Positions 6,986-14,576 of a DNA stretch of 15,828 nt are shown here, one piece after another. The position numbers and the translations under genes are program-made. Every line of letters begins with the position of its first letter. The first letter of the stretch is position 1. This DNA is from an uncultured Oscillospiraceae bacterium. GTDB lineage: Bacteria > Bacillota_A > Clostridia > Oscillospirales > Oscillospiraceae. Below the pieces are notes generated by a model. That model was not told the origin of the DNA and did no database searches. It worked only from the letters and a program-made list of their open reading frames with translations. The stretch lies in the NCBI GenBank assembly GCA_910584605.1, contig CAJUAW010000064.1:1-15828 (forward strand). The letters are read 5' to 3'.

Positions 6986-8482
6986 ATGATCGAATCGTTA
7001 GTATCTCTGGCCCAGGGGGCGGCGTCCCTCCTTACGGCGGCAAACCTTCTGATCATCGCGCTGGGCTCCATTGTGGGCACTGTGGTGGGCGCCCTGCCCG
7101 GACTGGGGCCCTCCGCCGGGATTGCCCTGATGATCCCGCTCACCTTCACCCTGCCGGTGGACCAGGCGTTGTCTCTGCTGGTGGGCGTCTATATGGGCAC
7201 CATGTACGGCGGGCGTATTACCGCCATCCTGATCAACACCCCTGGCGACGCCCCCGCCATTATGACTGCGGCGGACGGCTATCCCATGATGCAGCAGGGC
7301 CGGGGCGGCCAGGCAATGGGCCTCTCCGCCATTGCCTCCTTCATTGGCGGCACCTTCGGACTGCTGGTGCTGATCTTCCTGGCGCCGGTAATCTCCAACC
7401 TGGTCATCAACTTTGGCGCGCCGGAGTATTTCATGCTGATGCTGTTGGGTCTGGCCACCATCTCGCTGCTGACTGACGGCTCTCTGCTGAAGGCGGTGAT
7501 GATGACCGCGGTCGGCTTTGTCATCGGTATGGTGGGTGCGGACTACATCTCCGGCTATGTGCGCTGGGCCTTCACGCCGCAGCTGCTGGAGGGCATCGAG
7601 TTTGTCTTTGTCATCATCGGCATGTATGGCCTGGGCGAGGTGTTTTTCAATGTGGAGCAGGAGGTCCGTCTGGATCTGGGCAAGCCCAGCTTTAAGATGA
7701 GCGAGTACATCCCCGGCGCAAAGCTCATCAAAAAGACGCTGCCCGCCATGTTCCGCGGCTCGCTGATTGGCACGGTGGTGGGCATCCTGCCCGGCGCCGG
7801 CGGCACCATCGCCACCTTCCTGGCCTATGCCACTGAGAAGAAGATCTCCAAGACTCCCGAGCGCTTCGGCAAGGGCGCTGAGGAGGGGCTGGCCTCTCCG
7901 GAGGCTGCCAACAACGCCTCCGTCCCCGGTGCGCTGGTCCCTCTGCTGGCACTGGGCATCCCTGGATCTGGCGGCACGGCCATCTTCCTGGGGGTGCTGA
8001 TCATGTTCGGCATGACCCCCGGCCCGCTACTGATGGTCAAATCCGGCGACATTGTCTGGCAGATGATTGCGGCGCTGTGCATGGCCAATCTCTTCCTGCT
8101 GTTCTCCAATGTGCTGATGATCCCTCTCTTTGTCAACCTGATCCGGTTCATATCCAAGAATCTCTCCCCACTGGTGCTGGTGTTCTGCTGTGTGGGCGCC
8201 TACGCGCTGAACTATAATTTCTTTGGTGTGTGGCTGGTCCTGCTGTTTGGTGTGTTCGGCTACTTTGTCAAAAAGCTGAAGTACCCCGCCGGCCCCCTGA
8301 TCCTCTCCGTGGTATTGGCTCCGCTGACGGAGAGCTACTTCCGCCAGTCCCTGATGCTCTCCCGGGGCAGCTATATGATCTTCCTGACCCGTCCGGTGAG
8401 CCTGGTGATCTTCCTGTTCATCATAGGCGTGGCGGTCTACAGCGTGGCCAAAAAGTATCTGAAGAAGAAAAAGGCTGAATGA
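6986..8482 (+). CDS. tctA: Tripartite tricarboxylate transporter large membrane subunit (TctA)
   Basis: This 498-residue, strongly hydrophobic protein has the usual length of TctA and about 11-12 membrane segments. It forms the ion-coupled transport channel. The two family motifs of the internal repeat are present: G-A-L-P-G-L-G-P-S-A-G near 35-45 and G-I-L-P-G-A-G-G-T near 262-270. A conserved block follows (S-P-E-A-A-N-N-A, then A-L-G-I-P-G-S-G-G-T-A). The C-terminus is a Lys-rich cytoplasmic tail. Its start has GAGGAGGGA eight bases upstream. It lies 15 bases after tctB and 22 before citD, so uptake and cleavage are transcribed together. Transport is probably driven by a sodium or proton gradient, as known for the family. 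Confidence 0.95.
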   Translation: MIESLVSLAQGAASLLTAANLLIIALGSIVGTVVGALPGLGPSAGIALMIPLTFTLPVDQALSLLVGVYMGTMYGGRITAILINTPGDAPAIMTAADGYPMMQQGRGGQAMGLSAIASFIGGTFGLLVLIFLAPVISNLVINFGAPEYFMLMLLGLATISLLTDGSLLKAVMMTAVGFVIGMVGADYISGYVRWAFTPQLLEGIEFVFVIIGMYGLGEVFFNVEQEVRLDLGKPSFKMSEYIPGAKLIKKTLPAMFRGSLIGTVVGILPGAGGTIATFLAYATEKKISKTPERFGKGAEEGLASPEAANNASVPGALVPLLALGIPGSGGTAIFLGVLIMFGMTPGPLLMVKSGDIVWQMIAALCMANLFLLFSNVLMIPLFVNLIRFISKNLSPLVLVFCCVGAYALNYNFFGVWLVLLFGVFGYFVKKLKYPAGPLILSVVLAPLTESYFRQSLMLSRGSYMIFLTRPVSLVIFLFIIGVAVYSVAKKYLKKKKAE

Positions 8483-8504
8483 GTTAGAGGAAGTGTTGAT
8501 CGGA

Positions 8505-8819
8505 ATGATTTTGAAAAAGGAGGGCCGCGCAGGCGGCCTGGAGTCTGGAGACGCCATGGTCACTGCCCGGCCCAATCCTCAGGGCGGGGTCCAGGTGGAT
8601 CTGGAGAGCGTCCTGAAGACCCAGTTTGGAGACTCCATCCTGGAAACGGCCAGACGGGCAGCCCGGATCATGGACGTCCAGGACGTATCCCTGCACATTG
8701 TGGACCGGGGAGCGCTGGACCATGTGATCCTCTCCCGCGTCCAGACGGCCATCTACCGGGCCGCCGAGGCGGACCAGTTTGACTGGGACAGAGGGGGGGC
8801 TGGCTGGGATGAACCGTGA
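8505..8819 (+). CDS. citD: Citrate lyase gamma subunit (acyl carrier protein)
   Basis: This 104-residue acyl carrier protein of citrate lyase carries the phosphoribosyl-dephospho-CoA arm that holds the acetyl and citryl groups. The family signature G-G-L-E-S-G-D is present, with the attachment Ser at position 14 if translation starts at ATG 8505. That is the same position as in E. coli CitD, which favours this start over GTG 8493 or TTG 8496, although the ribosome-site spacing (AGAGG, about 14 bases) is long. Later motifs, Q-F-G-D-S-I and D-R-G-A-L-D, also match. The 3' end overlaps citE by 11 bases, implying coupled translation. TTG 8496 remains possible. Confidence 0.9.
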   Translation: MILKKEGRAGGLESGDAMVTARPNPQGGVQVDLESVLKTQFGDSILETARRAARIMDVQDVSLHIVDRGALDHVILSRVQTAIYRAAEADQFDWDRGGAGWDEP

Positions 8820-9705
8820 CCGGCTGCGGCGCACCGGCCTGTACGCCAGTGCCTCCAACCCCTCCAACATGACGCTGGCGCCCTTCTACCGGGCGGATTT
8901 CCTGGTCTACGACCTGGAGGACTCCGTATCGGTTGCCGAGAAGGACAGCGCCCGGTTCCTGGTGTTCAATACCCTGCACCGGCCCCGGCTGACCGATGTA
9001 GAGCTGGTGGTCCGGATCAACGGGCTGGACACACCCTTCGGTCTTCAGGACCTGGAGGCCATCGTCCGGGCGAAGCCCGACCTGATCCGGGTGCCCAAGT
9101 GCGAGTCGCCCGCCAATGTTCAGGCCGTATGTGACGCGATCAGCCGCATCGAGCGGGATGCCGGCATTCCGGAGGGGAGCACGGGCATTATGGCGTCTAT
9201 CGAGACGGCGGCGGGGGTGCTCAACGCCCGGGACATCGCCGCCAGTTCCCCCCGGCTGGTGGCCATCGGGCTGGGCGGCGAGGACTTTACGGCCAGCATG
9301 AAAACCACCCGCACCCGGGAGGGGAGCGAGCTGTTCTATGCCCGAAGCGCCATCGCTCTGGCCGCACGGGCCGCCGGTATCCAGGCCCTGGACACCATCT
9401 TTGCCGATGTCAACGACGAGGAGGGCCTGATTGCCGACACGATGGCCATCAAAACCCTGGGCTATGACGGTAAGCTGGCCATCCACCCCCGGCAGGTGGA
9501 TGTGATCAATGGCATCTTTACCCCCACAGACCAGGAGATTCGGAAGGCCGTCCGGATTTTTGAGGCCATCCAAGAGGCCAACGCGCATCACTCCGGCGTG
9601 ATTGCCCTGGACGGCAAGATGATTGACCTGCCCGTGGTGGAGCGGGCCGAGCGCACGCTGGCCCTGGCCAGGGCCACGGGAAAATGGGACGGGGGTGAGG
9701 ATTGA
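8809..9705 (+). CDS. citE: Citrate lyase beta subunit (citryl-CoA lyase)
   Basis: This 298-residue TIM-barrel enzyme of the CitE/HpcH family cleaves citryl-ACP to acetyl-ACP and oxaloacetate. Family motifs are in order: Y-D-L-E-D-S-V (34-40), the Arg of V-V-R-I-N-G (69), the metal-binding Glu in S-I-E-T-A (132) and Asp in G-G-E-D-F (159), then N-D-E-E-G and H-P-R-Q-V-D. The length is normal. The first strand is unusual: it reads R-T-G-L-Y-A-S-A-S-N-P, where most CitE proteins have R-S-M-L-F-V-P-G. ATG 8809 is chosen because AGAGGGGGGG sits about ten bases upstream and the protein then aligns with family N-termini. It overlaps citD by 11 bases and shares one base with citF. Citramalate-type lyases are close relatives, so the exact substrate is not certain. 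Confidence 0.93.
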   Translation: MNRDRLRRTGLYASASNPSNMTLAPFYRADFLVYDLEDSVSVAEKDSARFLVFNTLHRPRLTDVELVVRINGLDTPFGLQDLEAIVRAKPDLIRVPKCESPANVQAVCDAISRIERDAGIPEGSTGIMASIETAAGVLNARDIAASSPRLVAIGLGGEDFTASMKTTRTREGSELFYARSAIALAARAAGIQALDTIFADVNDEEGLIADTMAIKTLGYDGKLAIHPRQVDVINGIFTPTDQEIRKAVRIFEAIQEANAHHSGVIALDGKMIDLPVVERAERTLALARATGKWDGGED

Positions 9706-11243
9706 TGGGCATGACAAGCAATGGGACCGTTCTGCCGGACCAGGCAGGCGGGCGCACCCTGGTCCCCTATGAGGGACCCTTCGCCCGGACCAACCCTGCC
9801 ACCGGCAGGACCGGGTTTGACGGCGGCAGCAAGATTCGGCCCAGTCTGCGGGACGCCATTTTAGAGGCCGGACTGAAGGACGGCATGACCATCTCCTTCC
9901 ACCACCACTTCCGGGAGGGAGACAAGATCGTAGGCCAGGTGCTCACCGCAATCGAGGAGCTGGGAATCCGGGGCCTGCGGTTTGCGCCCAGCGCGGTGGT
10001 CAATCTGAAACATCCCTCCATCGTCCACTTTGTGGAGACAGGGGTCATCGACCGGGTGGAGGCCAGCGGCATCCGGGGAGAGCTGGGGGACGCGGTGATT
10101 GCCGGCGCGCTGAAACAACCGGTCACCCTCCGGCCCCATGGCGCCCGGCCCCGGGCGATCCGGGCCGGGGAGCTGACCATTGATGTGGCCTTTATCGGTG
10201 TGTCCGCCGCGGACGAGTACGGCAACGCCAACGGCGTTGTGGGTGACAACGCCTGCGGAGCCTTGGGCTACAGCCACATCGACGCCCAGTACGGCAAAAC
10301 GGTGATCGCCATCACGGATACCATCGTCCCCTATCCCTGTACGCCGGCAGTCATCCCCCAGGAGCAGGTGGACATGGTGGTGCAGCTGGCGGAGATTGGT
10401 GACAGCGCCCTGATCGGGCGGGGGGCGGCACGGCTGACCCGCAATCCCCGGGACCTGCTGATTGCCAAAAACACCTCGGATGTGATTGCCCACTGCGGCC
10501 TGTTTCGGGACGGCTTCTCCTTCCAGACCGGAGCCGGAGCCATCCCCATCGCCTGCACCAACTACATCGGCCGGCACATGGCAGAGCGGAACATACGGGC
10601 CGGCTTTGCGCTGGGAGGGGTGACCTCTGGCATTGTGGAGCTGCTGAAAGAGGGCAGGGTAGGCTATATTGAGGCGGTGCAGTCCTTCGACGCGGTGGCC
10701 GCCAAGGCCATGCTCACTGACAGCCGGATCGTGGAATGCGGCGTGGACCGCTATGCCAACCCCCACAACAAGGGCGCCATGGTCAACCGGTTGGACATTG
10801 TGGTGCTGGCGGCTCTGGAGGTGGACGTCAAGTTCAACGTCAACATCCTCACCGGCTCCAGCGGCGAGATGCTGGGTGGACTGGGCGGCGGGCCGGACAC
10901 TGCGGCAGGAGCGGCGGTGCCCATCCTGGCGCTGCCGCTGTTCCGAGGACGGACCCCCTCCATCGTGGATCAGGTGTTTACCCTGTGTACTCCCGGCGAA
11001 ACGGTTGCCGCCGTGGTGACTGAGATGGGGGTGGCCCTGAACCCCAGGCACCGCAGCTGGAATATGCTGCAGGAGTCGCTGAAAAGCTGCCCGGTCAAGC
11101 AGTACACCATCGAGGACATGAAACGGATGGCGGAGACCATCACTGGCGTACCGAAGCCCATCCGCTGCACAGACCGCGTGGTGGCGCTGGTGGAATACCG
11201 GGATGGCTCTATCATCGACGTAATTCGCCAGCTGGAACCATAA
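9705..11243 (+). CDS. citF: Citrate lyase alpha subunit (citrate:acetyl-ACP transferase)
   Basis: This 512-residue CoA-transferase-fold protein swaps acetate for citrate on the CitD arm. It is close in length to E. coli CitF (about 510). Recognisable blocks include D-G-M-T-I-S-F-H-H-H-F near 59-69, D-E-Y-G-N-A-N-G, F-A-L-G-G-V-T, Q-S-F-D-A-V-A, F-N-V-N-I-L-T-G-S, and a C-terminal D-R-V-V-A-L-V-E-Y-R-D-G-S-I-I-D-V. The ATG at 9705 overlaps the citE TGA by one base, with GTGAGG just upstream. TTG 9702 and ATG 9711 are alternatives. Tight overlap of citD, citE and citF supports equal production of the three subunits. The substrate caveat given for citE applies here too. Confidence 0.95.
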   Translation: MGMTSNGTVLPDQAGGRTLVPYEGPFARTNPATGRTGFDGGSKIRPSLRDAILEAGLKDGMTISFHHHFREGDKIVGQVLTAIEELGIRGLRFAPSAVVNLKHPSIVHFVETGVIDRVEASGIRGELGDAVIAGALKQPVTLRPHGARPRAIRAGELTIDVAFIGVSAADEYGNANGVVGDNACGALGYSHIDAQYGKTVIAITDTIVPYPCTPAVIPQEQVDMVVQLAEIGDSALIGRGAARLTRNPRDLLIAKNTSDVIAHCGLFRDGFSFQTGAGAIPIACTNYIGRHMAERNIRAGFALGGVTSGIVELLKEGRVGYIEAVQSFDAVAAKAMLTDSRIVECGVDRYANPHNKGAMVNRLDIVVLAALEVDVKFNVNILTGSSGEMLGGLGGGPDTAAGAAVPILALPLFRGRTPSIVDQVFTLCTPGETVAAVVTEMGVALNPRHRSWNMLQESLKSCPVKQYTIEDMKRMAETITGVPKPIRCTDRVVALVEYRDGSIIDVIRQLEP

Positions 11244-11286
11244 TCGGGCCCCCGGTTACGGAAGGCTCGTTGCAGGAGGGAAGACT

Positions 11287-12276
11287 ATGAAACAAATCGC
11301 CCTGACAGGGCCATACAACCCCGCCACCCGGAAGCTGCTGTACGAAATGCTCCCGGAGGGCTATGAAATGTTCGACGTCCCCGGCCCCGAGGACTACGGC
11401 AAGCTGAAGGAGGCCGACAGCATCATCATCCGCACCGTCCGTCTGGACGGCAGCGATTTGGCGGAGGCCGGCCGGCTGCGCTTCATTCAAAAATGGGGCG
11501 CAGGGTATGACACGCTGGATATCCCCGGCATCAGCCGGCGGGACATCCCTGTGGCCATCTGCGCCGGGATCAACGCCCAGCCGGTAGCGGAGCTGGCGGT
11601 GCTGCATATGCTGGCGGTCTGCCGCCACCTCCTTGCGGCCAACGCCAAGCTGAAGCAGAACATCTGGGCCAAAAACGAGTTCTCCAACCGGTCCTTCCTC
11701 CTGCAGGGGAAGACGGTGGGGCTGCTTGGCCTGGGCAACATCGGGCGCAGGGTGGCCCGCATTGTCCAGGGGTTTGGCGCACAGGTTCAGTATTACGATA
11801 TGTACCCCATTCCGGAGCAGCAGGCCAGGGAGCTGAACATCCGCTATGTGGCGCTGGATGAGCTCCTGGCCACCTCCGACATCCTCAGCCTCCATGTGCC
11901 CCTGACGGAGCAGACCCGGGGGATGCTGGGCGCCCAGGAGTTCGCCAAAATGAAGGACGGAGCCGTCTTGATCAACACGGCCCGGGGGGAGATCGTTGAC
12001 GAGCAGGCCCTGGTCCAGGCTCTGGAGCACGGAAAGCTGATGGGGGCCGGGCTGGACGCCTTCTGCGCTGAGCCGCCGGGAGAGGACTGCCCCTTCTACC
12101 AGATGGAGAATGTGGTGGTAACGCCCCATATTGGGGGAAACACGGCGGACAACGATGTCAACATGATCGCCCGCTGCTTTGAGAACATCCAGCGATTTGA
12201 CCAGGGGCTGCCCCTGCGCCGCCGGGACCTGGTGAACGCGGCGCTGCTCCAGACCAAACCAGAAACGGAGGACTGA
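11287..12276 (+). CDS. NAD-dependent D-2-hydroxyacid dehydrogenase
   Basis: This 329-residue member of the D-isomer 2-hydroxyacid dehydrogenase family reduces a 2-oxoacid to the D-hydroxyacid. The Rossmann motif G-L-G-N-I-G is at 148-153. Asp171 at the end of the next strand (Q-Y-Y-D) suggests NADH rather than NADPH. The catalytic set is complete: Arg233 (N-T-A-R-G), Glu262 (C-A-E-P-P) and His281 (T-P-H-I-G-G). GCAGGAGGG precedes ATG 11287. It lies 43 bases after citF and four before the RraA-like gene, so it is part of the operon. Candidate substrates from context are pyruvate (giving D-lactate) or oxaloacetate (giving D-malate), either of which would reoxidise NADH. Phosphoglycerate dehydrogenase-like proteins are related, but nothing else for serine synthesis is nearby. 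Confidence 0.88.
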   Translation: MKQIALTGPYNPATRKLLYEMLPEGYEMFDVPGPEDYGKLKEADSIIIRTVRLDGSDLAEAGRLRFIQKWGAGYDTLDIPGISRRDIPVAICAGINAQPVAELAVLHMLAVCRHLLAANAKLKQNIWAKNEFSNRSFLLQGKTVGLLGLGNIGRRVARIVQGFGAQVQYYDMYPIPEQQARELNIRYVALDELLATSDILSLHVPLTEQTRGMLGAQEFAKMKDGAVLINTARGEIVDEQALVQALEHGKLMGAGLDAFCAEPPGEDCPFYQMENVVVTPHIGGNTADNDVNMIARCFENIQRFDQGLPLRRRDLVNAALLQTKPETED

Positions 12277-12280
12277 TGAT

Positions 12281-12976
12281 ATGGCAATCCATCCAATGCC
12301 GGAGCTCCTGCCGGACAAAGTCATCCAGCGGGCCAGGCAGCTCAATGCCGCCCAGCTGGCGGACGGAATGAAGGGCCTTGGTATCCCGAATGATGGCTGT
12401 ATGGATGCCGGCATTCTGCCTGTTGATCTGCATATGCGGGTGGTAGGCACCGCTATGACGGTGGACACCAGGGACGGCGACAACTTCCCCATTCATGTGG
12501 CCACTTACAGCGGAAAGCCCGGCTACGTCATGGTCATTGATGGCAAGGGCTGTCCGGACAAGGCATATTTTGGCGACCTCATTATGGGCGCTGCCAGCGC
12601 CATCGGATATGAGGGGATGATCTGCGACGGATATGTCCGGGACCGGGCGGGCTGCATTGAACTGGGCATGCCCGTGTTTGCCCGTGGCTTTATGCAGAGA
12701 GGTCCCGGCAAACAGGACCCCGGCGAGATCAATCTGCCTGTCCGCTGCGGCGGGATCACCGTCTCGCCGGGCGACCTGGTGGTGGGCGATTACGACGGCG
12801 TCACCGTGGTCCCCCGGGACCGGATCGAGGAAGTGCTGTCCAAGGCGGAAGAGAAGAAGGCTTATGAGGAGAAACGGGAGGAGACCATCTCCGCCTACCG
12901 CGCCGCCGTCCAGGCCGGAACGGAACGCCCTGAACTGGCCCCCGCCTGGGTGCTGGACATGCTGAACAACGGCTGA
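12281..12976 (+). CDS. RraA-like protein, HMG/CHA-aldolase type; possible oxaloacetate decarboxylase
   Basis: This 231-residue protein belongs to the RraA / 4-hydroxy-4-methyl-2-oxoglutarate aldolase fold. The family core is clear: V-V-G-T-A-M-T-V near 54-61, G-D-L-I-M-G-A-A from 98, and C-D-G-Y-V-R-D ending at 121. Asp99, Arg120 and Asp121 give the D-X20-R-D layout used for metal and 2-oxoacid binding in HMG/CHA aldolases. Some members of this group also decarboxylate oxaloacetate. A Lys/Glu-rich C-terminal helix follows. GGAGG sits nine bases before the ATG. As last gene of the citrate lyase operon, it could turn oxaloacetate into pyruvate and CO2. Alternatives are aldol cleavage of a branched hydroxy-oxoacid, or a non-catalytic RraA role, which is less likely here. 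The function is inferred from fold and context only. Confidence 0.8.
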   Translation: MAIHPMPELLPDKVIQRARQLNAAQLADGMKGLGIPNDGCMDAGILPVDLHMRVVGTAMTVDTRDGDNFPIHVATYSGKPGYVMVIDGKGCPDKAYFGDLIMGAASAIGYEGMICDGYVRDRAGCIELGMPVFARGFMQRGPGKQDPGEINLPVRCGGITVSPGDLVVGDYDGVTVVPRDRIEEVLSKAEEKKAYEEKREETISAYRAAVQAGTERPELAPAWVLDMLNNG

Positions 12977-12982
12977 TGCAAG

Positions 12983-13025
12983 AAAAAACCTCCGCTCCCT
13001 GTCTTGTGACAGGAGCGGAGGTTTT
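12983..13025. terminator. Bidirectional terminator between the two cit operons
   Basis: Fourteen-base perfect arms (12985-12998 and 13012-13025) plus an inner TGTC/GACA pairing make a long stem with a four-base loop. Runs of A on the left and T on the right allow it to end both the plus operon and the minus operon. The citX stop codon (13024-13026) overlaps the right arm. Confidence 0.9.
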
Positions 13026-13536
13026 ATTGTACGTTGTCCAGGATGCTCTGGGCCTTGGCCAGGACCTCTTCCCGGAGGTGAGCCGCTCTGGAGGCGCACT
13101 CCGCCGCCGGGCGGCCGCAGAGCAGGCAGCGCCGCGGGGGAAGCCCCAGGTCCCGGCGGCTGACTGCACCGCCTCCCTGGGCGGTGACATCCAGATCCAG
13201 AAGCCGCCCGTCGGGAAAGGACTCCTCCGCCAGTACGCAGAGCTCCTTCAGCTCCCGAGGGGACTGGAGGGCTCCGGCAATCAGCCAGGGGCCGTCAGGA
13301 CTAGTATCCTGCTCCAGAAGCTCCAGGATTTGCCCCCTCTCCGTCAAAAATTCCAGCGTCCTGGATGCGGCGCGGGTGAACCAGAGCTCCACCGCCTGGT
13401 CCGCCCGCAGTGGCATGGGGATGCAGGCCGTCATAGACAGCAGCGCAGGAAAGCGTGCCGCATAAAACTGCCGCTTGCCCCAGCGTTCCTCCCTGGCCTC
13501 CAGGATCTGGGCAAGCTGCCGGTCAAATTCGCTCAC
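13024..13536 (-). CDS. citX: Apo-citrate lyase phosphoribosyl-dephospho-CoA transferase (CitX)
   Basis: This 170-residue enzyme attaches the prosthetic arm to the Ser of CitD. The family signatures are present: R-E-E-R near 15-18, G-R-L-L-D-L-D-V at 110-117, and S-R-R-D-L-G-L-P-P-R-R-C-L-L-C at 126-140. The length is normal for a stand-alone CitX. The GTG start at 13536 overlaps the citC stop by four bases with a G-rich ribosome site upstream, so translation is coupled to citC. It is not fused to CitG, and no CitG gene for making the arm's precursor is in the window, so that must be encoded elsewhere if the lyase is active. Confidence 0.93.
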   Translation of the reverse strand: MSEFDRQLAQILEAREERWGKRQFYAARFPALLSMTACIPMPLRADQAVELWFTRAASRTLEFLTERGQILELLEQDTSPDGPWLIAGALQSPRELKELCVLAEESFPDGRLLDLDVTAQGGGAVSRRDLGLPPRRCLLCGRPAAECASRAAHLREEVLAKAQSILDNVQ

Positions 13537-14555
13537 AGTTCCGCCCCCTCTCGGAGACGCCGGCGGATACCGCTGCAGTCCGGGCTGTTCAGGTACTGCC
13601 AGGTGCAGTGGGGAACCAGCGGACGGATGGCTTCCATACGCCCCTCGCCCAGCAGCGCCCGCACTCGGGAGGCGCTGACCGGTTCGCCCTCCACTTCCAG
13701 CCGCGGGATCAGGCGGACGGAGACCCCCGCTGGCTCCAAGGTGCGGGTCACGACCTGGTTGTAGAGCTGTGTGACGGGAGACAGAGGTTCCGTCCCCAAA
13801 AAGCGGTACTGGATGCCCAGTGCGGGGACCAGATGCCGGCGGAAAACCTCCGCGTCGAGAGACGCCTGGACTTCCGCCAGCTCTTGAGCCTTCGTAAAGT
13901 AGGAGGGAAAGGTGAGGGAAGAGATTACATACCGTCCACCCGGGATCACGGTGACCTTCGGCAGGTCCGCCGTCCCCTGCCGAAGCAGCGAGAGCCGGAC
14001 TTCAAAGGGAAACAGGGACAGGTCCTCCTCCACCGCCAGAACCACCACCCGGTCACAGAGGTTGGCGGCCTGCTCGATCAGGTACCGGTGTCCCAGCGTA
14101 AAGGGGTTGCAGTTCATCACCAGTGCCCCAGCGGAGCCCTCAGCAGGGGGGACCTGAGCGCGCAGGCGGCGGCAGTAGGTCTGGATTCCCTCCTGACCCC
14201 ACTCCAGCAGGGCGGCCTTGCCAGGGACGTCCGCCACCAACGCGAAGCCCAGCCCCTGAAAAAAGGCTTGCTTTTCATATCTGGTAAACAGGTAGACCTG
14301 ACAGATTCCTTGTTGGAACGCCTCCCGGAGAAGATGGGTGACCAGCTTGGCCAGAAGATCCTCCCCCTGCCGGTCCGGATCTACCGCCAGCATCTGCAGC
14401 ATGCTGCCCACCAGTGAGCCAGTGGCCAGCAGCTCTTCCCCGTCCTCCTCGTAGATCCCCACCGTATACTGAGGAGCCTGGTTGGACCGGGTAAGGCCGC
14501 ACCGCTCCAGCAGTGGGAGCGCATCCTCCAGACGGATTTTTCGTTCAGTGTACAT
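13533..14555 (-). CDS. citC: Citrate lyase ligase (acetylates the CitD prosthetic arm)
   Basis: This 340-residue enzyme uses ATP and acetate to acetylate the CitD arm and switch the lyase on. An N-terminal acetyltransferase-like domain (about 1-135, with L-A-V-D-P-D-R-Q-G) is followed by a nucleotidyltransferase domain carrying N-P-F-T-L-G-H (150-156) and a late S-A-S-R-V-R motif that completes the ATP site. Both the length and the two-domain order are typical of CitC. GGAGGGAGG lies just before ATG 14555. It begins 21 bases after the AbrB-family gene and overlaps citX by four bases. Unlike classical clusters, it is on the strand opposite to citDEF. Confidence 0.95.
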   Translation of the reverse strand: MYTERKIRLEDALPLLERCGLTRSNQAPQYTVGIYEEDGEELLATGSLVGSMLQMLAVDPDRQGEDLLAKLVTHLLREAFQQGICQVYLFTRYEKQAFFQGLGFALVADVPGKAALLEWGQEGIQTYCRRLRAQVPPAEGSAGALVMNCNPFTLGHRYLIEQAANLCDRVVVLAVEEDLSLFPFEVRLSLLRQGTADLPKVTVIPGGRYVISSLTFPSYFTKAQELAEVQASLDAEVFRRHLVPALGIQYRFLGTEPLSPVTQLYNQVVTRTLEPAGVSVRLIPRLEVEGEPVSASRVRALLGEGRMEAIRPLVPHCTWQYLNSPDCSGIRRRLREGAEL

Positions 14556-14576
14556 GATGTCCTCCCTCCAAGACGG

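Noticed and set aside
9861..11051. Open frame opposite citF (396 residues)
   Set aside because: Antisense shadow with His/Gly/Arg-rich sequence and no ribosome site.
11212..12492. Long open frame opposite the dehydrogenase (426 residues)
   Set aside because: It spans two genes antisense, has low-complexity Arg/Pro/Gln content, and the plus-strand genes carry intact motifs.
13455..14417. Plus-strand open frame across citC and the citX boundary (320 residues)
   Set aside because: Gln/Arg/Pro-rich shadow; citC and citX on the minus strand match their families along their full length.
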